From Desulfurivibrio sp. (GTDB lineage Bacteria; Desulfobacterota; Desulfobulbia; Desulfobulbales; Desulfurivibrionaceae): DNA of 44,390 nucleotides. The stretch spans positions 1 to 44,390 of the forward strand of contig VMSS01000149.1 of the NCBI GenBank assembly GCA_013791995.1. Direction: 5' to 3'. Positions within the stretch are counted from its first letter, which is position 1. Every line of letters starts with the position of its first letter. The translations under genes were made by a program, and so were the position numbers. This document shows positions 26,045 to 37,117 of this stretch, piece after piece. Under the pieces are notes generated by a model that saw only the letters and a list, made by a program, of their open reading frames with translations, had not been told where the DNA came from and ran no database searches.

Positions 26045-26866
26045 ATGAAAGTCATTGCCGCGGTCAACGGCCTTGTCACCTCGGACATTGCGGCGTTCTA
26101 TGCCCTGCGCTACGCCGCATTTCTTGACTACACCCTGTGCCTGCTCCACGTCGAAAACCCTGCGGACAGCAAGGAAGAGGTGGAATCGAGCATGTCGGCC
26201 ATCGAAGAGACAGCCGAACAATATCAGGTGAGAACCGAACGGGTTTTCCTGAAGGGGGAACCAGCCCCGGCCATTCAGGCCCATCTGCAGGAAATCAGGG
26301 CCGACATTCTCTTTTGCAGCACCCGGATGCGCAAACGCTTTTTCGAGGACTCGCTCAGCGAAAAGCTCACCCGCCTTCGTCTGCCGGCCGACCTGGCCAT
26401 CGTCCGGGTCGCCCATATGGATGCCGTCTTCATCACAGAAAATATCCTGCTACCCATCAGGGAAGACCGCCTCTCCGTGAAAAAATTCATCTTTGTCAGC
26501 GCCATGGCCAAAGCCCTTGGCGCTTCAACCGAGATCTACAGTGTCAGCCCTGCGGGAAACCGCCGGTTGGCCAGGCTGGACATCGGAAACGCCAGAGAGA
26601 TTTTCCAGAAAATCAACAATCGCCTCAGCCACTACACAAAGGGTTTCAAGCTCATGGCCGTACCCTTGCGGATCAAGCATAGCCTGGTCGAAAACGAAGT
26701 CGATCAGATCATGCACCATCTGGCACACCAGAAATTTCAGCTGATGATCATCGGCGGCAGAAGATTGTCGGTCTTTTCCCAGCTTTTCACGGAAGATCCG
26801 ATTACTCGCATCTTCCGCTACACGCCGGTAAACACCATTGCCTTTTATGCCCGGGACGCAGAGTGA
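26045..26866 (+). CDS. Universal-stress-protein-like protein (possible tandem Usp fold)
   Basis: MKVIAAVNGLVTSDIAAFYALRYAAFLDYTLCLLHVENPADSKEEV...; second half GRRLSVF...DPITRIFRYTPVNTIAF. Confidence 0.65.
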   Translation: MKVIAAVNGLVTSDIAAFYALRYAAFLDYTLCLLHVENPADSKEEVESSMSAIEETAEQYQVRTERVFLKGEPAPAIQAHLQEIRADILFCSTRMRKRFFEDSLSEKLTRLRLPADLAIVRVAHMDAVFITENILLPIREDRLSVKKFIFVSAMAKALGASTEIYSVSPAGNRRLARLDIGNAREIFQKINNRLSHYTKGFKLMAVPLRIKHSLVENEVDQIMHHLAHQKFQLMIIGGRRLSVFSQLFTEDPITRIFRYTPVNTIAFYARDAE

Positions 26867-29553
26867 TGCAGCTTTTCCGTCTGGAAAAACCCATGCTGCT
26901 CCGGCAGCTGAAAACCTCGGAAGACGGCCTGACCTCCAGCCAGGTCGCCCGGCGTCTGCGCGAGTTCGGCCCCAATGTTCTGGAAAAAGCGGCAAAAAAA
27001 AACTATCTCCTTGCCTACCTGGGCCAGTACAGCAATTTTTTCGCCATTCTGCTGGAGGTGGCCGCCCTCCTCTCCTTTATCGCCGACCATTACGACCCGG
27101 AAAAAGGCAGCGATATCCTGGGTTATGCCATCCTCGGTGCGGTCATCATCAACGCCACCTTTACGTTCTGGCAGGAATACCGGGCGGACAAGGCCATGGA
27201 GGAACTGCTCAAGCTGATACCGACCATGGTTTCGCTGAAGCGCGACAACCAGGTAATACAAATCAAGGCGGAAAATCTGGTTCCCGGAGATATCATGCTT
27301 CTGGAAGAAGGAAGCAAAATCGCAGCGGACGGAGTTGTTATCGAGGCCAACTCTCTGTATCTCAATCTCTCATCCCTTAACGGGGAATCAGCGCCCGCTT
27401 CACGCTCAACCGAACCGGGCACGGCAAATCGTCCTCTGGAAGCAAGGAACATGGTCTTTGCCGGAACCACCGTCGTTTCCGGCAGTGGGGTGGCGGTCGC
27501 GAGCGCCACGGGCAATGCCACGGAATTCGGCAACATTGCCAGCCTCACCAAAAACGTGCGCAAGACGCTCACCCCCATGCAGCGCGAAATTATCCACATT
27601 ACCCGCGTTTTTACGGGAATCGCCCTGTTCATGGGCTGCGTCTTTTTCGCTCTCGGCCTGTTCTCCGGCAAGGGAATCATGCTTGCCTCGATTTTTGCCC
27701 TTGCCCTGATCGTCGCCAACGTTCCTGAAGGGCTGCTGCCGACCATCAGCCTGTCACTCTCCCTGGCAAGCCAGCGCATGGCCAAACGCAACGCCCTGAT
27801 CAAGAACCTCGACTCCGTGGAGACCCTGGGCAGTGCCACGGTCATCTGCACCGATAAAACCGGCACCCTGACCAAAAACGAGATGACCGTCAAGTTTCTC
27901 TGGCTTGCCGGCGGCGAAGAGGTTTCCGTTTCAGGAGAAGGGTATCGCACGCCCGGTGAATTTTCCTGTGACCATTACAATGAAAGCAGCGAGCACCGTC
28001 TTGCCGATCTGCTCACCGCCGGGCTGCTCAACTGCCGTGCCACCATTGACGAGGAAAATTTGCGGGGAGATCCCACCGAACTGGCCATTGTCGCGGCCGG
28101 TCGGAAAAAGGGGATTACAGCCCCGGAACTGAAAAAAGTTCGGGAGTTCATTTTCACCAGCGAACGCAAGATGATGTCCAGCGTGTATCAGGAGGGAGAG
28201 ACTACCCACCTCTTTACCAAGGGCGCGGTGGAGGTAACGCTGCCGAAATGCGCTACTTTTCTGGGAAAAGACGGCAAGGAACATCCCCTCACCGAGGCGA
28301 CCCGACAGGCAGCCCTTGCCAAAGCCGACGTTTTCGAGAACCAGGCGTTTCGCGTTTTGCTCATTGCGCGCGGCACCAAGGAAAAAGAAGAGGGCCTAAC
28401 CCTGCTGGGGCTCGTTGCCATCATGGATCTGCCCCGGAGCGAAGTGCATGCGGCGGTAGCCTCCTGCAAAACCGCCGGGATCCGCACCATGATGATCACC
28501 GGGGACAACCCGCGCACCGCTGCAGCCATTGCCAGGATGATCGGCATGGATTTCGACCGGGTCATCACCGGTCCTGAACTGGAAAAGCTGCAAGACGAAG
28601 AGTTGGAGCAGATTCTCGCTTCGGAAACCGCGCTCTTTGCCAGAATGGCAGGCAACCAGAAGCTGCGTATCGCCACGGCCCTCCAGAACAACGGCGAAAT
28701 CGTGGCCATGACCGGTGACGGGGTCAATGATGCCCCGGCCCTGAAAAAGGCGGACATCGGCATCGCCATGGGTCTTTCCGGCACCGAGGTGGCCAAGGAG
28801 GCGGCGGACATGGTGCTGCTCGATGATAATTTCTCCTCCATCGTCATTGCCATCGAGGAAGGCAGAAATGTCTATTTCAACGTCAAGAAATTCGTCACCT
28901 ACGTGCTCGCCTCCAACGCACCGGAAATCGTGCCCTACATCCTGCATTTCTTCCTGAAAATCCCCCTGCCCCTTTCGGTGATCCAGATCCTTTCCATCGA
29001 TCTGGGCACGGACATCCTCCCGGGCGTGGCCTTGGGCAGCGAACGGCCGGAAAAGAATATCATGACCAGGCCGCCGGTGGGCAAGGGCGAAAAAATCCTT
29101 GATTGGGAGGTGTTCAAACGCGGTTATTTTTTCCTGGGAATCATCGAGGCCACCGCTGCAATGGTTGCATTTCTCTCCTTCCTGCTCCTGCACGGCTGGC
29201 AATACGGCACTGTGGATCTTGCCGACCCGCTGCTGCATCGGCAGGCCATGACCATGACTTTGTTGGGCGCGGTTTCCTGCCAGCTTCTCAATGCCTGGAC
29301 AATGCGGAGTTGGGAATTTTCCGCTTTCAGCGTGGGGTTTTTCTCCAACCGCATGATGCTGGTGGCCATGGGGGTCGAACTGGTCTGGGTCTGGGGACTT
29401 CTCAATGTGGCGGTGGTGCAGAAGGTGTTCAATACCGCCCATGTGCCGATTGGCGATCTCTGGATATTGCTGCCCTTTCCCGTGCTCCTTTTTCTAAGCC
29501 ATGAAGGGTACAAATGGTTACGCCGAAGCAGGAACAGCCTGGCCACTCCCTAA
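26863..29553 (+). CDS. P2-type cation-transporting P-type ATPase, similar to type IIC (Na+/K+-ATPase alpha-like)
   Basis: NVPEGLLPTISLSLSLASQRMAKRNALIKNLDSVETLGSATVICTDKTGTLTKNEMTVKFLW; MITGDNPRTAAAIARMIG; MTGDGVNDAPALKKADIGIAMG; IDLGTDILPGVALGSERPEKNIM. Overlaps the usp gene end. Confidence 0.92.
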   Translation: MMQLFRLEKPMLLRQLKTSEDGLTSSQVARRLREFGPNVLEKAAKKNYLLAYLGQYSNFFAILLEVAALLSFIADHYDPEKGSDILGYAILGAVIINATFTFWQEYRADKAMEELLKLIPTMVSLKRDNQVIQIKAENLVPGDIMLLEEGSKIAADGVVIEANSLYLNLSSLNGESAPASRSTEPGTANRPLEARNMVFAGTTVVSGSGVAVASATGNATEFGNIASLTKNVRKTLTPMQREIIHITRVFTGIALFMGCVFFALGLFSGKGIMLASIFALALIVANVPEGLLPTISLSLSLASQRMAKRNALIKNLDSVETLGSATVICTDKTGTLTKNEMTVKFLWLAGGEEVSVSGEGYRTPGEFSCDHYNESSEHRLADLLTAGLLNCRATIDEENLRGDPTELAIVAAGRKKGITAPELKKVREFIFTSERKMMSSVYQEGETTHLFTKGAVEVTLPKCATFLGKDGKEHPLTEATRQAALAKADVFENQAFRVLLIARGTKEKEEGLTLLGLVAIMDLPRSEVHAAVASCKTAGIRTMMITGDNPRTAAAIARMIGMDFDRVITGPELEKLQDEELEQILASETALFARMAGNQKLRIATALQNNGEIVAMTGDGVNDAPALKKADIGIAMGLSGTEVAKEAADMVLLDDNFSSIVIAIEEGRNVYFNVKKFVTYVLASNAPEIVPYILHFFLKIPLPLSVIQILSIDLGTDILPGVALGSERPEKNIMTRPPVGKGEKILDWEVFKRGYFFLGIIEATAAMVAFLSFLLLHGWQYGTVDLADPLLHRQAMTMTLLGAVSCQLLNAWTMRSWEFSAFSVGFFSNRMMLVAMGVELVWVWGLLNVAVVQKVFNTAHVPIGDLWILLPFPVLLFLSHEGYKWLRRSRNSLATP

Positions 29554-29708
29554 CAGAATCCGGCATGAGGATATTTCAGCCGCTTATGCCATCAATCTTT
29601 GGCCATTTTTTTCTTCGCAACCGCATCCAAACATGATACCTTTTCCAAGTTAAAATATTCAGCCTTGGGCTGTTTCTGGGATTTGAAAACCGCAACGGAG
29701 CGCATACC

Positions 29709-30536
29709 TTGACCACCATCGATTTCAACGCCCAACGCCTTGATCACGCCAAGAAGATCGTCAGCAAGATCAAACTCCCGGCCCAGCCCACCATCGTCAT
29801 CGAAATAAACAAGGAAATGCGCGCCGAGCATCCCCATTTCGAGCGCATCGGCAATCTGGTAACCCAGGACGCTTCGATAAGTGCCAAGGTCATCAACGTC
29901 ATCAACTCCCCGTTTTTCGGTTTGGCCAGAAAATGCGAATCCATTGTCCAGGCCCTGACCTACATGGGGTTGGAGAATTTCAAAAAGGTGGTGCTCACCG
30001 CCTGCCTGCAGGATGCCCTGGGCACCGGCTCCGCAGGGGACAAGATTTTCTGGGATCATTCCCTGCATACCGCAGTGGCGGCCGAAGCCCTGGCGAAATC
30101 CATGCGCGGTGTCCTGAGCGCCGACGAAATCACCCCGGACATGGCATACATGACCGGTCTGTTCCACGACTGTGCCATCCCGATGCTGCTGAAACGGAGC
30201 CCGGAATACAGCGCCTTTATCGATGCCGCCCTCAGCCATAAACGCGACATCATCCAGGAGGAGGACGCCCTGGTCGGTTCCGACCATTGCGTGGTAGGCG
30301 GACTCATGGCAAAGACCTGGTCGCTTCCCGATGCGGTATGCAAGACCATCATCCACCACCATACCTCCGACCTCGCCGGGCTGGGACCTGTACCGGCCAA
30401 GCTCATTGCCCTCACCAAGATCGCCGATTACATCGCCTATACCTTTGGCTTTTCCATCGGCATGGTAGACCAGATCATCGAGGGAGAGTGGGATCAGGAA
30501 GAGTGGTGCGAACTCAACGAGAGTGTATTGCATTAA
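29709..30536 (+). CDS. HDOD-domain protein
   Basis: IVSKIKLPAQPTIVIEINKEM...QDASISAKVINVINSPFFGLARKCESIVQALTYMGLENFKKVVL...HHTSDLAGLG; TTG start. Confidence 0.85.
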   Translation: MTTIDFNAQRLDHAKKIVSKIKLPAQPTIVIEINKEMRAEHPHFERIGNLVTQDASISAKVINVINSPFFGLARKCESIVQALTYMGLENFKKVVLTACLQDALGTGSAGDKIFWDHSLHTAVAAEALAKSMRGVLSADEITPDMAYMTGLFHDCAIPMLLKRSPEYSAFIDAALSHKRDIIQEEDALVGSDHCVVGGLMAKTWSLPDAVCKTIIHHHTSDLAGLGPVPAKLIALTKIADYIAYTFGFSIGMVDQIIEGEWDQEEWCELNESVLH

Positions 30537-30574
30537 CTGCATCTCGGGCCGGACAACCTCGATGACCTGAAAGA

Positions 30575-31621
30575 TCAGATCTTCGAACAGCTCGCTGAAC
30601 AGTGATCCTCGTCAAGGGGTTCGTTTCTGGCAAAAAAGACAAGAGCCCGTTCCTTGGCTTGAGCCACCGAATCGCTGGATTGCACGGCAGAAGCCAGTGA
30701 ATGCCCGAACGGGTAATTTTTAGCAAAATAATGACTGAACTCCTTGAGACGACCCAAGCGACGCTCCGGCAAGAAACTCTCCTCTAGAAGCTCGACAAAC
30801 CTCAGATACAACGCCGGTTTGTTCACCTTCGGAACCTCCGTACCAAAACCGTAAATCCCGTGGGCCAGCTCGGCGAAAATCCAGGGGCGAATAGCCGCAG
30901 CCCGACCGATCATCAGCCCGTCCGCCCCTGACTGGGCAAGACACGTCCTGGCATCCTCCAGCGAAAAAATCCCGCCGTTGGCAATAACCGGAATGTTCAG
31001 CCAGCCTTTGACCTTGCCGACCCATGGCCAGCGCGGCTTGCGGACGAACGGCTCCCCCCGCAGTCTGGCATGCACCGAAAGCAGTTCAATCCCTTCGCCT
31101 TCCAACATCAAGCAGAAATTACGCAGTTTTTCCTCATCCAGAGTCTCGCCCAGTCGAATCTTGGCGGTGAGCGGCAAATCGGTCTGCCTTCTGGCTTCGG
31201 CCACCAAGGCCCGAACCGTGGCGGGCTCCTCCATCAGGCGGCTGCCCGCCCCCATGCGGCGGACGGTAGGCGCGGGACAGCCCAGGTTGAGATCGATGGC
31301 ATCGGCTTGCAATGCGTGCAGTTTACCGATGGCAGGGGCGACCTCCTCCACCCGGCTTACCAGGAGTTGATAAGAGAGAGGCCTTTCCTGGGGGGCGCGG
31401 ACAAGATAGGGGGAGAGCTGGGGATTTTCCATGGGCAGCCGTTTGGCAGCCAACATCTCGGTGGAAAGCAGGCCAACCCCACCCAGTTCAAGGATAAGGC
31501 GGCGCAGGGCCGAATGGGTCAACCCGGCCATGGGCGCCAGCAGGAGGGGCGAAAAAAGCTCCATTCCCTTCAGTTTCAAAGATTGCACCTTATCCATGCC
31601 GGGCTCGCAAAAAATCGTCAC
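30575..31621 (-). CDS. tRNA-dihydrouridine synthase (Dus family)
   Basis: LLLAPMAGLTHSALRRL...DLNLGCPAPTVRRMGAGSRLMEEP...VIANGGIFSLEDARTCLAQSGADGLMIGRAAAIRPWIF. Confidence 0.9.
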   Translation of the reverse strand: MTIFCEPGMDKVQSLKLKGMELFSPLLLAPMAGLTHSALRRLILELGGVGLLSTEMLAAKRLPMENPQLSPYLVRAPQERPLSYQLLVSRVEEVAPAIGKLHALQADAIDLNLGCPAPTVRRMGAGSRLMEEPATVRALVAEARRQTDLPLTAKIRLGETLDEEKLRNFCLMLEGEGIELLSVHARLRGEPFVRKPRWPWVGKVKGWLNIPVIANGGIFSLEDARTCLAQSGADGLMIGRAAAIRPWIFAELAHGIYGFGTEVPKVNKPALYLRFVELLEESFLPERRLGRLKEFSHYFAKNYPFGHSLASAVQSSDSVAQAKERALVFFARNEPLDEDHCSASCSKI

Positions 31622-31778
31622 CCCGGTGAAAAGCGGGGTCCAGTTCTTCCGCCACTCTCAGCAAACCCTGGTTTCCGGCTTTCGCCGGAATGACTGGGTG
31701 GTACGATTTCTTGCTTTTTACGAGTGCATTATTCATACAGGATGTCCCGCGAAATTTTCCACAAAACCGCAGCATGTT

Positions 31779-32318
31779 CTATTCCCTGCCCAGCAGCTTT
31801 TTGACCAAAGTCCCCACCTTTGATTCCCGTTTTGCAAGGAAATCCAGGTCAGCCTTTTCCGCCAGATCCACCCTTTGCGCAAGAATCAACTCAGCCGCGA
31901 TCTCGGCCCCGCCCACGGTCAGCTCCTTGCAGGTTGCACCGTTTTTTTCCTTGCGTCGTTTGAGCAACACCCGGCAGCAGGTGGCACCGAAGCGAGTCCG
32001 AAAACGGTCGTGCATCTCTTTGGCCACCATTTCGAACTCCTTTGTCTTCATGCCCCCTTTCTGGCGCGGCCCGAGAAAAAGACCCAAGGCAACCTCGGCC
32101 CCGGCCAGCGAGCCGCAGGTGCATCCTGCCCCACCCATGCCATGGCAGAACCCGGAGCCCAGGCGAGCCGCCATTTCGGGAGTGAGATCCCCGCAAAAGG
32201 CCTGATTGGCTACAACAATTACCGTCTCGGAACAGCAGTAGCCCCGGGCCGAGAAGATATTGGTCGCCCGCCCCCCGACCAGTTCAACTATATGTGCTCT
32301 GTTTTCCTGGTTTCTCAT
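31779..32318 (-). CDS. C_GCAxxG_C_C family protein
   Basis: GYCCSETV...GSGFCHGMGGAGCTCGSLAGAEVALGLF...TCCRVLL. Confidence 0.8.
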   Translation of the reverse strand: MRNQENRAHIVELVGGRATNIFSARGYCCSETVIVVANQAFCGDLTPEMAARLGSGFCHGMGGAGCTCGSLAGAEVALGLFLGPRQKGGMKTKEFEMVAKEMHDRFRTRFGATCCRVLLKRRKEKNGATCKELTVGGAEIAAELILAQRVDLAEKADLDFLAKRESKVGTLVKKLLGRE

Positions 32319-32402
32319 GTTTCATCCCACAGCAAAAAATGGTTACCGCATATCAATAGCAAAACTTTGCAAAAATAAGTGCTCCGACAGGGCTCTCCTG
32401 AC

Positions 32403-32480
32403 CTTGCCGAAAGGCTCAGCACGAACGGAATTGAATACGATACAGAAATTTTCCGTTCACCCTGAGCCTGTCGAAGGGTC
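32403..32480. repeat. Inverted pair of REP-like units
   Basis: CCGAAAGGCTCAGCACGAACGGAA and CCGTTCACCCTGAGCCTGTCGAAGGGT facing each other. Confidence 0.8.
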
Positions 32481-32550
32481 GTTTTGGCGATCCCTCAACG
32501 AGATCAACCAAACCCCATCCCGCCCTTTCCACAACCAGTGCATATAACAC

Positions 32551-32591
32551 AAAAGGCCAGCCGGATCACTCACAATCCCGGCTGGCCTTTC
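32551..32591. terminator. Bidirectional terminator 3' of clpB
   Basis: AAAAGGCCAGCCGGATCACTCACAATCCCGGCTGGCCTTTT. Confidence 0.85.
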
Positions 32592-32618
32592 ACCTTCATT
32601 TCTCGGTTTTCAGTTTTT

Positions 32619-35207
32619 TTATCCCTTGGTAAAGGTAAGTCCTGTTTCCCCCCGGTCCACGAGAATCGTATCTCCCTCAACAAAGGTCCCGTCCAGGATC
32701 TTCATGGCCAGACCATCCTGAACATAACGCTGGATGGCACGCTTGAGCGGCCGGGCTCCGAAACTCGGATCATAGCCCACCTCGATCAGGTACTCTTTGG
32801 CCGGTTCGGTCAGACTGATGCTGTACTTCTGCTCGGCCAGCCGCTGGATGAGCAACGCCACCTGGATGTCGATAATCCGGGAAAGATGTTCCTTGCCCAG
32901 GGAGTGGAAGATGATGATTTCATCGATCCGGTTCAAGAATTCTGGCCGGAACTGGGCATGGAGAATCGCGTCGATCTGGGTCTGCATTTCACCCCTGCGG
33001 CTCTCGCCCATCTCCATGATCATCTGGCTACCGAGATTCGAGGTCATGATCAGGATGGTGTTCTTGAAATCCACGGTTCTGCCCTTGCCGTCGGTCATCC
33101 GACCGTCGTCCAGAATCTGGAGCAAAACATTGAACACGTCCGGGTGGGCCTTTTCGATCTCGTCAAAAAGGATGACCGAATACGGCCTGCGCCGCACCGC
33201 CTCGGTGAGATAGCCGCCCTCCTCATAGCCCACATAGCCCGGAGGTGCGCCGATCAAACGGGAGACCGAATGTTTTTCCATAAACTCGGACATATCCAAG
33301 CGGATCATGGCCTTTTCGGAATCAAAAAGGAAATGGGCCAGGCTTCTCGCCAGCTCGGTCTTGCCCACCCCTGTGGGGCCCAAAAAGATAAAGGAACCCA
33401 GAGGGCGATTGGGGTCCTGCAACCCGGCCCGCGCCCTCCGCACCGCATTGGCCACCGCAGTGATCGCCTCTTTCTGGCCCACCACCCGCTTGGCCAGCTC
33501 AACATCGGCATGGACCAGCTTGTCCTTTTCCCCTTGCAGTAGCCGGTCTACGGGAATGCCGGTCCACTTAGCCACCACCTGGGCCACATCCTCCTCATCC
33601 ACCTCTTCCTTGAGCATCTTCCGATCCTTCTGGATCTCTGCAAGATGGGTGTTTTCGGAGGCCAATTGTTTTTCCAGCTCCACGATCTTGCCGTAACGGA
33701 TCTCGGCAACCTTGCTCAGATCGCCCTGCCGTTCCGCCTGCTGCTCGGCAACCCGCGCCTCGTCGATGGCGCTCTTGACGGTGCGGATTTTTTGGATGAT
33801 GTCCCGCTCCAGAGTCCAATGGCCCTTCATGGCGGTCAGGCTCTCGTTGATCTCGGCCAGCTCAGCCTCGATCTTGGCCAGCCGCTCTTTCGAGCCGACA
33901 TCACTTTCTTTTCTCAGGGCCTCACGCTCGATCTCCAGCATGATCCGCTTACGATCAACCTCGTCGATCTCGGTGGGCATGGAATCGATCTCTATCCGCA
34001 ACCGGGAAGCCGCCTCGTCGATGAGGTCGATGGCCTTGTCCGGCAAGAAGCGGTCGGTGATGTAGCGATTGGACAGGGTCGCAGCCGCAACCGTAGCCGA
34101 ATCCTTGATCCGCACCCCGTGATGCACCTCGTATTTCTCCTTGATCCCGCGCAGGATAGCGATGGTGTCGTCCAAGGAGGGTTCCTGCACCAAAACCTGC
34201 TGGAAGCGGCGCTCAAAGGCGGCATCCTTTTCGATGTATTTCCGGTACTCGTTCAGGGTGGTGGCGCCGACACAGTGCAGCTCGCCCCGGGCCAGAGCGG
34301 GCTTGAGCATATTGGAGGCATCCATGGCCCCCTCCGCTGCCCCGGCACCCACCAGAGTGTGGATTTCGTCGATGAAGAGGATCACCTCCCCTTCCCGTTT
34401 CTGCACCTCTTTGAGCACCGCCTTGAGCCGATCCTCAAACTCACCGCGGTACTTGGCCCCGGCCACCAGCGCTCCCAAGTCCAGGGAAAGAACCTGCTTG
34501 TTACGCAGGGTTTCCGGCACGTCGCCATTGACGATTCTCTGGGCCAAGCCTTCGACAATAGCGGTCTTGCCCACTCCGGGTTCGCCGATGAGCACCGGGT
34601 TGTTCTTGGTTCTCCGGGAAAGCACCTGGATCACCCGGCGCACCTCATCATCGCGGCCGATGACCGGGTCGAGCTTGCCCTGCCGGGCAACATCGGTGAG
34701 GTTGCGGGCATATTTTTCCAGAGCCTGATACTTCTCCTCGGGGTTCGGATCGGTGACCCGCTGGTTGCCGCGAATGGCGACCAGCGCCTGCAAAAAAGCC
34801 TCCCGGCTTATTCCTCTGCGCTTAAAAGCCTGGGCCACGGAGGAATCCTTGTCGTCGAGTACGGCGAGAATCAGATGCTCCAAGCTGACGTATTCGTCCT
34901 GCATCTCACCGGCCACTTTAAAAGCCCGGTCCAGCAGGGACTGGAATCGTTTCCCGGCATAGGCCTGGGTGTACCCGCCGCCGCTCACCTGGGGCAGCTT
35001 GGTCAGTAGCGCATCCATATCCTGCTGGAGCAGGGATGGAGTCACCCCCATCTTTTGCAGAATGGGTGCCACAACCCCATCGGTTTGCTCCAGAAGGATC
35101 TTCATGAGATGCTCGGGCTGCAACTCCTGGTGTCCCTTTCCCTGGGCCAGATTCTGGGCCGCCTGCACCGCTTCCTGCGATTTCGTCGTAAATTTATCAA
35201 ACTGCAT
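32619..35207 (-). CDS. clpB: ATP-dependent chaperone ClpB
   Basis: [41 protein letters not shown]; two AAA+ Walker A motifs ([18 protein letters not shown]) and middle domain. Confidence 0.96.
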   Translation of the reverse strand: MQFDKFTTKSQEAVQAAQNLAQGKGHQELQPEHLMKILLEQTDGVVAPILQKMGVTPSLLQQDMDALLTKLPQVSGGGYTQAYAGKRFQSLLDRAFKVAGEMQDEYVSLEHLILAVLDDKDSSVAQAFKRRGISREAFLQALVAIRGNQRVTDPNPEEKYQALEKYARNLTDVARQGKLDPVIGRDDEVRRVIQVLSRRTKNNPVLIGEPGVGKTAIVEGLAQRIVNGDVPETLRNKQVLSLDLGALVAGAKYRGEFEDRLKAVLKEVQKREGEVILFIDEIHTLVGAGAAEGAMDASNMLKPALARGELHCVGATTLNEYRKYIEKDAAFERRFQQVLVQEPSLDDTIAILRGIKEKYEVHHGVRIKDSATVAAATLSNRYITDRFLPDKAIDLIDEAASRLRIEIDSMPTEIDEVDRKRIMLEIEREALRKESDVGSKERLAKIEAELAEINESLTAMKGHWTLERDIIQKIRTVKSAIDEARVAEQQAERQGDLSKVAEIRYGKIVELEKQLASENTHLAEIQKDRKMLKEEVDEEDVAQVVAKWTGIPVDRLLQGEKDKLVHADVELAKRVVGQKEAITAVANAVRRARAGLQDPNRPLGSFIFLGPTGVGKTELARSLAHFLFDSEKAMIRLDMSEFMEKHSVSRLIGAPPGYVGYEEGGYLTEAVRRRPYSVILFDEIEKAHPDVFNVLLQILDDGRMTDGKGRTVDFKNTILIMTSNLGSQMIMEMGESRRGEMQTQIDAILHAQFRPEFLNRIDEIIIFHSLGKEHLSRIIDIQVALLIQRLAEQKYSISLTEPAKEYLIEVGYDPSFGARPLKRAIQRYVQDGLAMKILDGTFVEGDTILVDRGETGLTFTKG

Positions 35208-35703
35208 ATCCGTTGCTCCTTAAGAAAAAATAACCAGTTGAACGCCCCCGCTCTGTACTGCAGATACCGTAAGCGCGCCCCCAGTTGCTGTCAAGGGCGG
35301 ACCGTCAAATTACTGACGCAGGCCACAGGTCTGCTTGGGCCGAGCCGCCCGGCCTCAACAGGAGATCTCATTGGCGCGCAGCCGAGCTCCGGAGAAGCTG
35401 TCGAAAAAGGGTTTCCATCGCCAAACTCACCTTCATTGTGCAGACAAAAATCTTTTTTGTCGAGATCAGCTTTAAGGGACACGCCAAAGTCGGCATCCCG
35501 ATTATGCTTTTTTCTCTGCTCGTTCTTGTTTTACTGTTATACTTAGGAACCGTTACGAAATAATCACTGCTATCCCTCTTGTTTTGTTCCGGCTCCCTGT
35601 ATGCCGTTTCTTCCACCGCCATGACGAGTTTCATTATTACACGGCTTCGGATAGGGGCTGTTGCCCCTGCCGGGATAAAAGCAAAGCCTGAACCAGTTCT
35701 CAC

Positions 35704-37041
35704 ATGGAAACAGCTCACATGAAAACCCTCTGGATGTCCCTCTTCAGCAAAAAAAACCTCCAGGTCATCACCGACTGGCTGCACCGCTATGTCCTGACCT
35801 ATGACCACCTTATCCAGGCGCTGGTGATAATCTGCGCCTTACTCTTAGCCTTTCTGGTCGGCAATAGAATCAAACGAAAATTATCAGATCCTGACCGACC
35901 CCAGAAACGCTTCCCCCAGTTGCTCTCTGCCGCACTGCCCCTTACTTCGCCCTTGCTCTGGCTTTTCCTGCAGTTGATCTTGCTGCAGGTTGCCATTGAA
36001 GTTGAATGGCCCCACAATCTGCTCACCGTTGTCGTCAATCTCCTGACTGTCTGGATCGTTATCCAGACAACCTCCCTGTTTTTCAGCAACACCGTCTGGA
36101 TCAAGCTGATTGCGGTCCTCGCTTGGAGCGTAGCGGCCCTCAACATCATGGGCTTGCTGGGCCAAACTGTCAGCCTGCTCGACCGTCTGACCCTCAAATT
36201 TGGCGCACTGCGCATTTCCCTTCTCACCATGTTCGAGGGGCTCCTAGCCCTGGTACTGCTAATCTGGGCGGCTCGCACCCTCTCCCGCCTTCTCGAAAAG
36301 CGCATCCAAGAGAACTCGAGCCTCTCCCCTTCCATCCAGGTTCTTTTCATAAAACTGTCTAAGGCTGCCCTCATTGCCACCGCTTTTCTGTTGGGTTTGC
36401 GCCTGGTCGGCATCGACCTCTCGGCGTTTACCATTTTCACCGGCGCAGTTGGCGTGGGCATCGGCTTTGGTCTGCAAAAAATTGCCTCCAACCTGATCAG
36501 CGGCATCATTCTCCTGCTGGACAAATCCATCAAGCCGGGTGATGTCATCACCGTGGGCGAGACCTATGGCTGGGTGAACTCGTTAGGCGCTCGCTATACC
36601 TCGCTTATCACCCAAGAAGGCAAGGAATTCCTGATTCCCAATGAAGACCTGATCACGCAACAGGTGGAAAACTGGTCGTTCAGCAACAGTACGGTACGCT
36701 TGAAAATTCCAGTGGGGATTGCCTACAGCTCGGATGTGCGCACGGCCATGGCACTGTGCGAAAAAGCAGCAGGTAAGGCAGAGAGAATCATCCGGGATCC
36801 GCCGCCCATTTGCCTGCTCATCGGCTTTGGCGACAGCTCCGTTGATCTTGAGTTGCAAGCCTGGATCGACGATCCGGCCAACGGGATCAAAAACGTGACC
36901 AGTGAAATTCTCTTAAATATCTGGGATGCATTCCATGAGCAGGGCATTGAAATCCCCTTTCCACAGCGGGATGTTCACATCAAAACCATGCCCCCCGGAA
37001 CAGGAGGCATGGCAGGTGGACAGCAGGAGACGCACCGGTAA
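35704..37041 (+). CDS. MscS-family mechanosensitive ion channel
   Basis: LSAFTIFTGAVGVGIGFGLQKIASNLISGIILLLDKSIKPGDVITVGETYGWVNSLGARYTSLITQEGKEFLIPNEDLITQQVENWS. Confidence 0.9.
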   Translation: METAHMKTLWMSLFSKKNLQVITDWLHRYVLTYDHLIQALVIICALLLAFLVGNRIKRKLSDPDRPQKRFPQLLSAALPLTSPLLWLFLQLILLQVAIEVEWPHNLLTVVVNLLTVWIVIQTTSLFFSNTVWIKLIAVLAWSVAALNIMGLLGQTVSLLDRLTLKFGALRISLLTMFEGLLALVLLIWAARTLSRLLEKRIQENSSLSPSIQVLFIKLSKAALIATAFLLGLRLVGIDLSAFTIFTGAVGVGIGFGLQKIASNLISGIILLLDKSIKPGDVITVGETYGWVNSLGARYTSLITQEGKEFLIPNEDLITQQVENWSFSNSTVRLKIPVGIAYSSDVRTAMALCEKAAGKAERIIRDPPPICLLIGFGDSSVDLELQAWIDDPANGIKNVTSEILLNIWDAFHEQGIEIPFPQRDVHIKTMPPGTGGMAGGQQETHR

Positions 37042-37117
37042 GATCTTTGGTCCGGAGCTTGGCGCAGAGGCAAGGGCAAGCACGAATGGATCGCCCCAGC
37101 ACAACAATTACATTATA

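Noticed and set aside
28396-30542. Minus ORFs of 348 and 316 aa opposite the P-type ATPase and HDOD genes
   Set aside because: Shadow ORFs with no motif support.
33645-35009. 454-aa plus-strand ORF opposite clpB
   Set aside because: Antisense shadow of a highly conserved GC-rich gene; no recognisable motif.
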